From Phyto melanocephala (taxonomy: Eukaryota > Arthropoda > Insecta > Diptera > Rhinophoridae), in assembly GCA_941918925.1 (NCBI GenBank), contig OW799236.1:77130713-77194712 (forward strand): DNA of 64,000 bases, in the 5' to 3' direction. Each line of letters starts with the position of its first letter. Positions within the stretch are counted from its first letter, which is position 1. The translations under genes and the position numbers were made by a program. A model generated the notes under the pieces. That model was not told the origin of the DNA. It searched no databases and worked only from the letters and a program-made list of their open reading frames with translations. This document shows positions 23,816 through 35,660 of the stretch, piece by piece.

Positions 23816-24632
23816 GGGCTATTATTATAACTTACCGATAACTAAAGTTAGGATGTTATCGGACAGATAACTAGTTTTTCGTTATTTCAACTTTACTTTA
23901 ACCTAAATAAAAGTGACCGATATGTTAAAGGGAAGATCACTCTACCTTTAACTTTTAACGTGAGGATTTTAATTAAAAGTAACCATATCTTCTACGGTAT
24001 AAAGGAATTGTTTACAATTCGTTTGTCGTTGCCACTTTGTTTTTAAAGAACTATGGCCCCTTTCGCATTAGGCAACTATAATTGCGCAATTCTTGTGTTT
24101 GTTGGTGTGAGAGGAAAGGTCGGTGTAAAGGGGAAAGAGTTGCCGAGATTTGAGTACAGACTTTCTTGTACTTGGCAATTCTGCTTTAGCTGTCATTCTT
24201 GTCTTGGAATATTTATTTGTTTTTGACATTGTCTTTTATTTCTTCTTCGGTGTGTTGTGTAATTTTGTGTTTGTGAAAATTTTATTTGTTTATAAGAGTA
24301 TCAAATATTTAAAAATGATGAGAAGTTGGAAAAAACTGGAAGAAATTGAGCAACCAAGTTGCTCAATGTGAACATAAAAGCAAGTTCAAAAGAAAATAAA
24401 TAAAAATTAAAATTATACTTGCGCAATTATAGTTGCCTAATGCGAAAGGGGCCTAATTATTTTGTTAAAAATAGTCGGTATTTGCTTTGGTGCTGCCATA
24501 TTAAAAAAATTCAATTTATTTTACAGGGAGGTTGTAATAACGAGATATACTTAATGGTCAGTTTATTGCTCACGTTAACAAATGTTACCTCTTATTAACA
24601 TTAACTTTGTCGGCAAGTTGTAATAATGACCC
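23816..24632. mobile_element. Harbinger-like MITE, copy C, interrupted by another MITE
   Basis: The left end GGGCTATTATTATAACTTAC and the right complement GGGTCATTATTACAACTTGC match copies A and B, with TAA at 23813-23815 and 24633-24635. At 24055-24453 it has taken up a different element. Without it the copy is about 418 bp, longer than A and B, so it may be a less deleted form. No coding homology. Confidence 0.72.
24055..24453. mobile_element. 399-bp MITE with perfect 35-bp TIRs, nested in copy C
   Basis: The ends begin GGCCCCTTTCGCATTAGGC and continue to ATTGCGCAA; all 35 bp match in inverse at the right end. The flanks are TAT on the left and TAA on the right, so the duplication is uncertain, perhaps TA or a mutated TWA. 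GG-starting TIRs hint at Harbinger. Near the right end is a perfect hairpin, ATTGAGCAAC-CAA-GTTGCTCAAT (24345-24367). A 73-codon frame inside (24150-24371) is low-complexity and probably not a gene. Perfect TIRs imply a recent insertion. Confidence 0.85.
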
Positions 24633-24635
24633 TAA

Positions 24636-25654
24636 TAGAACTAAAAGATTGAATTAGGTTGTTCATAAACTATACAACTCTACTAAAATCACGTCAAAGC
24701 GACAGTGCCGTTCATTTAGTCGCTGAGCTGTATTTATAGAAATTTAGATAAATTTACTACATTTTATTTATAGAAAAATCATAAATATGGCAATGCTGAA
24801 ACAAAAAAGAAATAACAACTACGAGAGTATTTCATGTATTTGGCAAAAATGACTCTCTCTTTCATTGATGTTATGATGTTGTTTTTATTAAAAATGTAAA
24901 TGGTTTTATTTGGAAGATTCTTTAAATACATCATTATGCTAATAAACATCATTATTACCATCTTTATGTTTATGTACCTATAAATATAAAAGAATAACGT
25001 AGGTAGGCATTTCGGTTTATTATTTGCTATTTTAAACTTAAGAAAACAACAACAAAAACCAATGACTTTATGAGTAATAAAAAGCACTTCCACCGTATTC
25101 CCCCTATTCCAAAAGCATGATGATAAAAAAGGAGACTCATTATCAACAACAAAATGCTAACTAGTACCTACTTAATATTAGCAATATCATAAAAAATCAG
25201 CAAACAACAGTACGTCAGTCAGTCAGTCCAAACGTCAAATCAACGCACCAACCGACGAGTTAAATAAGCAAACCAGAAAAAAACAATCATCTATCCATCC
25301 ATTTCATCAGCCAGCAGCTACAAAAAACAACAAACAGTTCATGCCCATCTCAGCCGCTATTAAATTTACTTGCTCACATACAACACAACAAACACACTGA
25401 CTGCTTGCTGACTAAATGTTTGCATGTGTTGTTTTGTGTGTGTTCGACTGTCTGTCTGCTGTTTTTTTCCGTTTACAATTTGTTGTTGTGTATTTTTTGA
25501 AACAAACAAATGAAATGCATAAAGGAATTGCAGAAAAATATACAAGCAACCTGCAGTGTCGTACCTACTTTAAAATTAACAGAGGGAAATTATATCAGTA
25601 TTGTTTTAAATTGTACCAGTAAAAGCTTGTTTTCGTCTTACAAAATGTAAAATT
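24636..25654. other. Non-coding region
   Basis: Includes CAGTCAGTCAGT at about 25215 and ACAAC-rich stretches resembling fly untranslated sequence. No frame, splice pattern or RNA gene supports a gene. Confidence 0.4.
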
Positions 25655-26180
25655 TTTCATGACCTATGGTATGGGTTATGTTAACTTAAAGGGACGCTGT
25701 GGTTCGCATAGACCTGCAACTGAAGAAAATCCAATTAAAACTACTTCAATGGTCACAGTCGCTCTTAACGCCGTCATCACAAAATCCATACGACTAAATT
25801 CAAGAAATCTGTTAGATATCAAAATAGTTTATTGGTTTAGACGGCCTATTGATACTAGTATGTGTAGAATATATCATTGTTAAAGTGTCCGACACGGCTT
25901 TACATTACGAAATGTTAAATTTTTGAAAACCTTGGAGCGTAAACTAGGCCGACTTTGACAGATGACATAGGTAATTTTAGCTAATAGGGTCGGTATGGTT
26001 CACAAAGACTGCAACTTAAGAAAATCTCATAAAAAAAACTACTAGTTATGATGGTTTGGCCAATTTCGCTCTTAAAGAAGTTTGGACTAACGACGCCGCT
26101 ATCCCAAAATCCAAACTAAACAGTGATCTTAGGAATGCATTGGATATCATAGGAATAATATCGAACAAATTCAAAAATAC
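25655..26180 (+). repeat. Two diverged direct copies of a roughly 200-bp unit
   Basis: 25690-25830 and about 26000-26150 share GGTTCxCAxAGACxTGCAACT, AAGAAAATC, AAAACTACT, TCGCTCTTAA and a CCAAAATCCA-like block in the same order, about 310 bp apart. A third, weak AGGTTAATTTAAGAGTCCAC-like piece lies near 26267. The unit is unidentified; it may be an old tandem repeat or transposon interior. Confidence 0.5.
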
Positions 26181-27081
26181 GAGGTTGAGGAAGTAAGGCA
26201 TCGATATATTCCATTTGACGATCACATATCATTGTTTACGGTCGTTTGATTTTAGCTCTTGGGTCAGGTTAATTTAAGAGTCCACAAGAAGTCTCGGACT
26301 ATCCTATATACACTCACGCACATCGGCAATGTTTTGGGTATACATAGCTTTATTATTTACTGAACCAGTGCACACAAATTTATCTATCACACCGCGAATG
26401 GTCTTCTGGGAAGGACGATAAAGGCAAATGTTAAATGGGCGAAATGATGAAACAATTTAAATATAGGCACTTTGATGAAAATTCAGCTGGAATTGAATTC
26501 TAAATTCGCTTTCTTTCAAAATGCCAAACTTCATACATATGTATAAAATAAACATTGAAAAACGAATTCATATTTTTTATATGAAGTTTGACATTTGGGA
26601 AGAAGGCAAGAGGAAGTCTAATTCGCCGCTGCGTATAACCTGCTTAGTGTAGGTACCATGATTTCTAGTTAGTTTAAAAATTTATGATTAAAAAAAAATT
26701 TTAATTTTCGAAAACAAAAAATTTAGTAATAGAAAATTTATCGAGCTTAATATTTTATATGTGCGTACATAAAAGAGTAAATAATGTAACTATGTATGTA
26801 AATAATATATTCAAATTTAAAACGATAACTTTTCATATTTTTAAGCAAAATAAAGACCCACTTTAAAACCAGGAATTTTTATTTAGTTTAACTTTACAAA
26901 CAATCGTAATTACACAAATAATAACAACTAAAACAAACAAAACAAAATTGTTTACAAAAAACACTAGTAGGTATAAAAAAAATTCATCTCCGTCATGATA
27001 ATCATCGGCCTAAATGCCAGCTATTTTGTGTGAGTCTTGTCAAACTTTTTTGCGGCTGTTCTCGCTGCCGTTGATGTTTTG
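26181..27081. other. Non-coding region with a loose inverted repeat near 26520-26600
   Basis: AATGCCAAACTTCATACATA at 26521 is loosely inverted as TATGAAGTTTGACATTTGG at 26580. It may be a small hairpin element but has no clear duplication. The rest is AT-rich. Confidence 0.4.
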
Positions 27082-27089
27082 CCTATAAT

Positions 27090-28519
27090 CAGTGTTGTCA
27101 GATATGGCGACTTGTCGCCAAACGTGGCGATGAAAACTTATTTTTGGCGACGAAAATTTTGAAATGGCGACTGGCGATTTTCTTGGCGATATTGATATTC
27201 CTTGGCGATATTTTTGGCGATATTTTTTATGATTTCTACTACGATAGCATCGTGTTAAGAATATACCTGTTTTTCCGTTTATAGATTTTGGCAGCTCTAT
27301 TATGCTTTTGATAAAAATGACTTTCTGGCAGCTTTATTACATGTATTAAGAGCTGATTAAAAAGTTATCTACAAATGGGCTAATGCATGAAGATTGACGT
27401 TCAAAAGTGGGGGAATAAATCAATAAAAAAAAAATATAAGGTAAAAATGGCATCTTTAGCAAAACAGGCAAAAAGTGATCGTTGCCATAAGACAGACTGG
27501 GAACAAGAACTCTGGGCAAAAGGTAAACTAAATCAATATTTCTTACGAATTTTTAAAATATGTTTGTTTTAGGTTGGCTTAAATCCATTATAAAAGCCCC
27601 AGTATGTTATCAGTTAACGAATAGTGCAGCATATGGATCGTGGTGTTTTGCATGTAAACTTTCTTTGAGATCCCATAAAATTGATCTGAAAAAACATTTT
27701 GAAACAAAAAAGCATATTGAGCAATAGCCCTCTTCGAAGTGTTTTATATAAACGAGCTTTCGACTTGATTAACTTAGGAGTTGAAAGCAACAATTTTAGA
27801 AAACTTGGTAAAATTTCTGGAACTCGTTGGTTGAGTTATGGTGAGGCTGTTGAACGCGTTTTAGAGCAAGGGGTAGAGCTGAAGAATCTTTTCTTCCTAA
27901 TAGCAACAGCTAAAAAAGATAAAACTGCGAAAAATATTTAGGATGAATTGTGTGATGAAAAAATAAAATGGTTCTAATATTTATAAACCCAATTATAAAC
28001 GAAATGAATAACTTAAATTTGCAGTGTCAATCTGAATATATGAATGCAAGAAGTATGTATCAAAAACTTTTAACTATACTTCTTACGTTTGGAAGAAAAA
28101 TTTGTATGCCAAATATTTTGTATAGTGCAGAACATCGCGATGGATTAATAAAAAATTTAAAAGAGGCAATTCATTCAGACAACTCCTTTTTAAATTTGGA
28201 AAACATTGATTTTGGTGCAGAATTTCGAACTGAATTAAAAAAATCTGTTTTAAATGCAACTGAACATTGATTTTGAAACAAAGTTGTTTTTTATATTTTT
28301 TCTGTAATGAACTGTGTTAAAACAAAATTGAGAAACAAAATGCAATACGAACTTCTTAATTCTTTACTTATAATTATATCATATATGAATGTAATAGTAT
28401 AATAAAAATACTTTTTATAACTAAAAATAAAAAAATTTTATTTTGGCGACATTTCCGATAATTTGGCGATATTTGACAGTCCATTTGGCGAGAAAGCCAA
28501 AATAAATCTGACAACACTG
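27090..28519 (+). mobile_element. hAT element with decayed transposase, 1,430 bp, 8-bp target duplication
   Basis: TIRs CAGTGTTGTCAGAT and exact complement (14 bp). The 8-bp duplication CCTATAAT is present at 27082-27089 and 28520-28527. The subterminal zones repeat TGGCGA or TCGCCA about ten times, mostly in the first 160 bp and again at 28443-28493. They include the hairpin GGCGAC-TT-GTCGCC. The interior holds pieces of a hAT transposase on the plus strand. It is an internally deleted, formerly autonomous copy. Confidence 0.93.
27387..28270 (+). pseudogene. Decayed hAT transposase, with a recognisable 50-bp intron
   Basis: The first part starts at 27387 and ends KTDWEQELWAKG at 27522. A GT...AG gap at 27523-27572 restores WLKSIIKAPVCYQLTNS, followed by WCFACKLSLRSHKIDLKKHF and a final H, a C2H2/BED-like zinc finger. 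A stop follows at 27725. A second segment from 27729 has KLGKISGTRWLSYGEAVERV, the TRWLS motif typical of hAT transposases. A third (27968-28270) reads as further core (ILYSAEHRDGLIKNLKEAI). Much of the catalytic core and the C-terminal dimerisation region are gone. The intron call is inference from restored homology. Confidence 0.75.
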
Positions 28520-28527
28520 CCTATAAT

Positions 28528-30899
28528 TGTTATTTTGTTTACAATTTTCTTACCTCTACAAAATGCTTCTTCTACTCCATCCATCTCCCCGTTTTGGGTA
28601 CACTACTTAAACTTATTACTCAAGCTTACCTACCACTCCCTCGCTCTTTTTTTTGAGGTCGTATTGTTATGCTCTCTTTTAATGATATTTGCTGTTGTTT
28701 TGATGTATGACTACAATTGTATTTGGGGTTTTTGAATTATATTTTTGTTATTGTTGCAGTTTTTTTTTTAAGTTTTATCTAAAAGTCCGTCTCAATTTGC
28801 AACACTAATAAACTCACTCATACATTAAACAAAGGCATCAACAACATTTTCTTCCTAATGAGCACTGCTTATCATTGTATGTACGGGTTTAGTAGGGTAG
28901 AGTTGCCAATTTAGTTTAGTAAGAGAAAGAGCTTTAGATCAGTTATTGTTGTAGGTATACACATTTCACTAGTATAAGTAAATTTATTTCTCAAAGATAT
29001 TTTAAACTTATTTCATGCATTTCGTGAACTTAAATTAATTATTTACTAATGGTGTTTTCTTTTCTAACAAACAATGATGCCCTTTTATAGTTAAACACTT
29101 TTCAAAGGTCGCCTACACCCTAACAAAATGCTACCTTTATAATCAGCAGAATAGAACAGAAATTTTCACCTTTTTTACATGATAGCTGTATTTTTATGTA
29201 AAACTGCATTTCTTGCTTCCATTTTAATAATTTGGGACCATAAATTATTTTTAATCACTACAAAAACTTAATTCTCATTTTTAATATCAACTGTTAAAAA
29301 GTGCAATATTCCAACCCTTTGATTTAATTCAGGGTACAACATGTAACATTTTTTGTTATTTTTATGGCAACATTATTACAAAAGAACTTGTCACCCGTTT
29401 ATAATATTGCATATTTTTAAGAAAAGAACACAAAAGAAGGCATAGGGCAGAATTAATGCAACATTAACGTCAGGAAAGAAAACACCATAAGTTTTGGTCT
29501 TTTGAATGAGTTATTTTAATTAAGTGGCATTGGTTGAAAAGGGTAAATAAACTCACTATCCAAACTTTTATCTGACGCTAACGTACCGATGTGGAAATAA
29601 ATTACAACAGGCTATGTATGGAAAGTAATTGAATTTTCAATCTAGGAGGACTCATAAAAAAACCTATACGTAAATATATATATGTATACCTTTACGTATT
29701 TTTTGTTTGTTTGCAAAACTTTCACATGTCAGAAGTTGATCATTTAAAGCCAATGTCTATACATATACAAGATCAAACTGACCGAACGATAAATTCGCTA
29801 AAGTTAAAAATGTAAATACCCTGCTTAGAAGGAGTTAAAAAATTTTTCAAAAAGATGGTGAATAACTTCTTGAACGCTATCACTATCAAGTCGTATTTGT
29901 TTGTCAAGTAGTCTTGATTCGACAGCTTTAGTTGTCCAAAATTAAAAGACATTTTTCTCTTCTTTCTCTTTTATTTCAAAAGTCAAATTTCATATACATA
30001 CATATAGAAAATATAAGCAAAAAATTTTTTTACAAACTGTGATTACTTGGTGAATAAATATGTCTTGATTCATTATATAATTAATAAGATTTGGGCCAAA
30101 TAGTCAAACCAATGGAAATTGTAGGTAGTATAGCTTAATATACATATATCTAATGGAATTAAACTGCATGGCGGGAATATCTTTATTGAACTCGGCATAT
30201 TAAATATTCTCAATATTCTGTATACGTCACACGTTTAAAAAAAAACAGTGTATATAGCAAAAACACCAGTGCTATAGAAAAGCACTTGAATCTGGCTAAA
30301 ACTACGATGATTAAAAATCAAAATCTGATAAAAATTAACATCACATCCATTTGAGAGCATATTTTTTGTACGTTAAGGCGACGCATGTTTACTTTAAAGC
30401 AAATAGTTAGGAACGACACCGTTTAATCAAATGATACGATTTGGAAATTTAATGCGTAGCTGGCAGCATATGCAGATGAAAAGGATCTTATAAGAATCTA
30501 AGTGGTCTCAATGAAAGTATAATTTATTTGACTTAAAAAGAATTCAAAAAGGTGGTTAACGTATTCACGAGGCTAAACCTAAATAATACTTTCGGAAAAC
30601 ATGTATTGGAGCACCCGATTTTAACTAAACATCTTTATTGTTGACTAAACTTTTGAAGTAGTTGAAAATATTACACATCCTTGTTCATATGTTTAGTCTA
30701 ATAATAATTGTATTATATACTAAATTCGGATCTAGAACATTGTTTTAAAAATTCGTTTATATGTAGCTAAAGTCAAATCAATAATGATACTTGAAATAAT
30801 TGAACAAAACTTAATGAGAAGAACATCAGGCCGTTTACAAATCGGAGGATAAGCGTTTTAAAAAAAGAGCAAATAACTGAGGAAGTAAAGTGATAATAA
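28528..30899. other. Non-coding region, nothing recognised
   Basis: AT-rich without TIRs, repeats or homology that I can support. Confidence 0.45.
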
Positions 30900-31190
30900 C
30901 TGAGAAATCAAGGTGATATTATATATAATATAAAATTGCTTGCGATGGGCAGATAACGTTGTAAACCACGAGCATGGCTCTATTTTCCGGAAATTATTCT
31001 TCGGTACACAACCATATAGAAAAGCAGTATGGCATTCAAATTCGCGCTGGATAGATAGATTTAATTCAGACATCGACATAGAACTGAGTATGGAAAATTG
31101 TGTCAAGGTTGCGAATAACTGAGATGAATGGAACACCAAGGCTGTACTTTAGTTGAAGCGACTCCAAAGAAGTGAGATCCACTTAAAAAC
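30900..31190 (+). pseudogene. C-terminal fragment of a LINE reverse-transcriptase ORF (RTE-like)
   Basis: LRWADNVVNHEHGSIFRKLF, then FGTQPYRKAVWHSNSRWIDR and a VANN-stop-DEW end. This corresponds to the LRWxGHVxRM...GRPxxRWxDxV...W tail found at the C-terminus of many RTE-like and related LINE polyproteins. Upstream reverse transcriptase is absent and a stop interrupts the end. It is a short truncated relic. Confidence 0.6.
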
Positions 31191-31789
31191 TCAGCGGTAA
31201 TGTTTTTAAGACGATCTGAATTTTCTTTCTTGGTCAGGAGATGAATTTGTCTTTTAAACGTTAAGAAGTTAAACACTCATTTGGACAACTACCTAGCAAA
31301 ACAAAAATTTGCTCTTATTCAATGTGAATAATATTTTTCATGACTTCTAATTTATAAGTGCAAGAGAAGGCATGAAGAACGGCTTCTCCAAATAAAAAAT
31401 AGTTAGCCTTTAATGGAGTGATTTAAATGCATGCATAAAATTTTAAGCAATTCACATAAACAAACATAATTAACCCATAAAACATGGGTTTCTTTTCAAT
31501 TGCTGTGCATGCGTTCTACGCACTTATCAGAATGAAGTGAATTTTGTTAATTTTGAAATTCGCATCGAAAATTACTTAAGAATTATTTAATTATTTCGTT
31601 TGCAAGAGATGTGATCTTGAGACATATAATATTGTATGATTTTTTAACCGTTTGGGTTTTAAAAATTGTGAAGAAAACAAAAAACTTGCAAAATTAAATA
31701 AAACACTTGTTTGGAGCTATAAATGATGCCTGCTGTTCACTTTTTTTCAATCCGTGAAATCCAATTTTATCATACTTATAGACTACACG

Positions 31790-32236
31790 TTTCCATACAA
31801 AAAATAGTCTAGTAAAGTCAAATCGAGTCATCTTGGCTGCCAATGGATTTTTCTAAAATGTGGGATTTATTGATTACCAAACTCTTAATAGCTTCATGAT
31901 ATAGCATGCCGTGCGGCAACGTGTTGTTCCCACTACATGTCCACCAAGTCAAATTCTTCCATTTTGGACAAAAAAGTCGGCAATCATCGCACGGAATCTT
32001 GCTCCATTGACTGTAAGTTTACAATTTTCACTGTTCTTTAAAAAATTACAGTCAAATAATGATATCGGCCCACACACGGCACCAAAAATCGCATCTTTCA
32101 GGGTACATTCGAAATTCGGCAATTATTTTTGTACGCATTAAGGTTAAAGTTATGAAGACCATAAAATGAACGTAATTAGAGAAACAAATTTCTTACGTAG
32201 CACGAAGTTTTGTAATAAAACTCAAAGATTTCCATG
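31790..32236 (-). pseudogene. Decayed mariner-like transposase with internal deletion, minus strand
   Basis: The minus-strand translation starts MEIFEFYYKTSCYVRNLFL and continues LRSFYGLHN, the first helix-turn-helix. It then jumps to VWAD and GARFRAMIADFFVQN, and then DM-x-WEQHVAARHA in place of the DMWFQQDGATCHTA catalytic motif. A final piece resembles RSCDLTPLDYFLW. There are frameshifts throughout, and the central part between DNA-binding and catalytic domains is missing. It belongs to the same broad family as the copies at 4.0, 44.8, 50.5 and 53.9 kb. Confidence 0.6.
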
Positions 32237-32300
32237 AGTTGTTGGCTTATTAGCCAATTCATGGTAAACGACGCTTCGAATTTATGACTTTTCCGCATGT

Positions 32301-35043
32301 CACGAATCTATTTTCCATTGAAAACACTTACACTAAAAAAATAATTGCTAAAAATAATCACCCTATACTTACGAGCACTTCTTAATTTAAGTTAAATACC
32401 GCAATATATTAAGAGTTTTTAGCTCTGTTCGAATTTGAAATTGTAAAAATAACACAAAAAAGTAAAGTCTAATAAGACCTTTTTACTCGAAATATCAATG
32501 CATGGCATTAACAGTTAAAACTTAAAGTGCATTCATATTGTTGTACTCAACATCATATTTTAATTTTGTACTTTGTTTTTTTTTTATTATAATACATCTA
32601 GTAATTTTGATTTTTATTACAAATATTTTTCCTCAATAAAATTAATTGTTTTTGGATTTTCTAAAAAATAATAGTTGAAGTCGGAATAATTTTATTTTGT
32701 GTATATTAACCACAATATATTTAAAAAAATACACAAACAAAAACATTGATCAGTTTTTTAACAGCATTCCATCTAATTTTCTAAAGACGTTCTGGCAACT
32801 CCGTAAAGGAGGTGAAAAGGAGGAACAAAACGTGTGTGAGTGTTTGTAGTGGTGTGCAGGAGTTATAGCGTTTAGTGTAGTGTTCACGACTTGTTTTCTG
32901 TTTGTTTTGTTTTCTTTATTCCATACCGTAGTTTTTGCCATCATTGTGTGGTGGCATGCAATTGTTTTGTTGTTCACAACACTACAGCAACAACAATATT
33001 TATTCATATTTTTCCATTAGTTGTTATTTATTTTTTAAGGTAAGAAAACACGATTGTTAAGTATTGTGAGAAGGAGTAGGGATGATAAGATGGTTGATTT
33101 TGAAATGTTTTTACGTTTTGAGGTTTGTGTTTGCTTTGTTTAAGCTTATACCTACACGGTGTGTTTGCTTAGTTGGTGGGTTATGCTGGTGGCGCTTATT
33201 TAAGTTTTGGTGAGTATTTTTCTGACCCATCGCTGTTGCTGCTGTTGTTTGTTTTTATAAAAGCCGTCGTCTGCTAAACTAAAATATCACGTCTATTACA
33301 CTGTTACGTATGTATATGCATTCATACATAGATACAATCTAGCCTCTGCTTGTGTGTGTTTATGTATGCATGTAGATATGCACTTGTATGTAATTGCGAT
33401 GATGATGATGAGTTAGTTGTTGTTTCATTTTTCTTTTGTTTGAGCGCGCTGAGGCCAAAGTGCAATTTGTCGTAATTTCACGCGTTTGTTGATTTATTTT
33501 CTTATTCGTTCGTTATTGAGTTTGAAATACAAATGTTGAGTGTAGGTATGTATGTGTGTGTTCCTTCTTTCCAATGTGCTTGCGTTGTTTAGTTGTTTGT
33601 TTTGTTTTTATTTCACTGTACTCTAGTCGTAGCATTTTGCTTCCTTCTATTTATATTTATTAAATTGCATTTTATTGTATTGTATTGTGTGTTAAAAGAA
33701 AAACAAGTGCGTACCTATTAGAATATTATTGAAATTGTATTGTAAAGGTTATTTATACAGTGTTATCATGTAGTGGCGGCTTTAACGAATAGGTGCAAGT
33801 AACCGACTACATGCAGAATATTTTAATAATAGAATATAAATGCCGAAATGAATATTGAAATTTCTTAAAAATAAAGAATATATTTCTTTTTATATATTTA
33901 TAAAAAATTGTTTGTAAATAAAAGTAGATAGGTATCTATAGGATGTCCTTTTACGACCGATTATATTTCCAAAAACCATCTGGTAAATCGTAATAGATAC
34001 CTACATAATAAAATGTTTATTATAGTAATTAATAACAAGATATAAAGATCTTTTTCCAGCATACAGGATCAGAGAGGTATTTTGTAGCTAGCACGATGAG
34101 GAGAACTTTTTAAATCCATTATTTGTATTCTAGCCGTTAATACAATCCCTAGTGGCCGACGTGCGTGATTGGCAGTTTGAATTTGATTTCAGTGACAATT
34201 TAGTTAGTTTCATTATCGCCTTCGTATTTGAATATTTATTGGATGTTTCGTTTTTTAACATTATCTACTATTTGAATAAGTCTCGAAGGATTATTCTCTT
34301 TAAGACATTTATTAGTAAAAACTTACAATGTATGTATTTATATCACAAGAAGCAGCAATCCATGTTGGACAGACATGGAGTAATGTAGATCAAATATTAA
34401 AATTAGTTTTTACTTTATTACATATTATTATTTAATAATATATAGATTAAACCCAACAACCAAATAAATAAAAATAATATTATTTTGACATAGAAGGTAA
34501 CAGAGAGAATGAGAGAGCGAGAGTTAGCAAGTTTCATGATTTGTTCACTTTACCATAGGCTTGCACCGCGTTTTACATTCGAGAAAATACCGTTACATAT
34601 GGGTTACAATTGCGAAATAAATGACATGAGAAACGTCAAACTTCATAGTATATATCGCAATTCTTTATGTTGATTTAATAAACATATGTATATGTATGTA
34701 GTGGCACGAGGTGAGCTAATAGCTTAAACGCATTATTGCCTGCTAAGTCGGTAGATTTGACGAAAAAAGCTAAATTTCCATCATTGAAAGTTAAGACAAA
34801 GCACACGTAACGGTCAATGAATATCGTTACCACACCATTATCAATGGTTCTTATTTTACAATTTGGATGACTTTAATCAGCAGTTGGCCATATGCCCAAA
34901 TTAATTTTCAAATGGCAGTCTCATGTATTTATCTTTTCATAAACATTGTTTTAATTTTTTTTCATTAAAATTCGATTTTTTATGTTTTTTATTTTACAAT
35001 TTCAAGTTCTATTGGGTTTAAAAAACTCTCATTCGTAGATTAG
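32301..35043. other. Non-coding region with host-like intergenic features
   Basis: 32770-33720 is less AT-biased, with TGTTTGTTTTG, GTATGTATG and a GATGATGATGATGA run (33398). This is a style of fly regulatory or untranslated DNA. 33730-35040 is AT-rich. No coding exon can be supported. Confidence 0.4.
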
Positions 35044-35660
35044 TCTATATATATAAAAGTAAAACTCTGTGTGTGTGTGTGTGTGTTAGCTATAGACTCC
35101 GAAACTGTAAAACCGATCGGACTCGAACTTTGGCAAGTTGTTGTACACATACCAGGGAGTGTTTATGGGTGGAAAAAAGTGGGCGGGGCTACGCCCAAAA
35201 AAATTAGTTATCAGTTTTAGCTACTTGCACTTGACCGATTTTTCTGAAACTTTGCACACATATCGAGCTGTCATGATATAATTTCGTGATAAGAAAAGTG
35301 GGCGGGGCCACGCCCCTAAAAAAGTTTTAATTTTCAGGTACTTGCGCTGGACCGATTTTTCTGAAACTTTGCGCACATATTGAGCTGTTATGACTAGAAT
35401 TTCGTGATTAGAAAAGTGGGCAGGGCCACGCCCATAAAAACAATTACAATTTTGAGGTACTTGCACTGGTCCGATTCTTCTGCAACTTTGCACACATATT
35501 GAGCTGTTATGACTTTACAATTTCGTGATTAGAAAAGTGGGCAATGCCACGCCCATGAAAAAATTATAATTTTAAGGTTTTTGCACTTGATATTCAATTA
35601 AAATTCAGAATGCATTCTTATTCATTAAGGGGCGTAGCAACGCGCGCCAGGCTTTTCTAG
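35044..35660 (+). mobile_element. Non-autonomous Helitron with internal tandem repeats
   Basis: The 5' end TCTATATATATAAAAG and the 3' end TTTTCTAG followed by T match the TC...CTAG-T rule for animal Helitrons. A GC-rich hairpin-capable stretch, GGGGCGTAGCAACGCGCGCC, sits about 11 bp before the 3' end. There are no TIRs or target duplication, as expected. The base before the 5' TC is G instead of the usual A. A (GT)n run lies at about 35069, and four internal repeats fill most of the element. It has no Rep/helicase gene, so it is non-autonomous. Confidence 0.8.
35100..35580 (+). repeat. About 119-bp tandem repeat, four copies, with GC-box-like motif
   Basis: The anchor CCGAT recurs at 35113, 35235, 35352 and 35471. 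Each unit has ACTTGCxCTxGACCGATT, CTGAAACTTTGCACACATAT, a GAGCTGTTATGA stretch and a GTGGGCGGGGCCACGCCC-like block. The block is strongly GC-rich against the surroundings and is itself partly self-complementary. Confidence 0.85.

Noticed and set aside
24150..24371. 73-codon Phe/Val/Leu-rich frame inside the nested MITE
   Set aside because: Low-complexity and T-rich; MITEs of this size do not encode proteins, and no homologous domain is visible.
35221..35493. 90-codon antisense frame over Helitron repeats
   Set aside because: Repetitive translation of the 119-bp tandem units.
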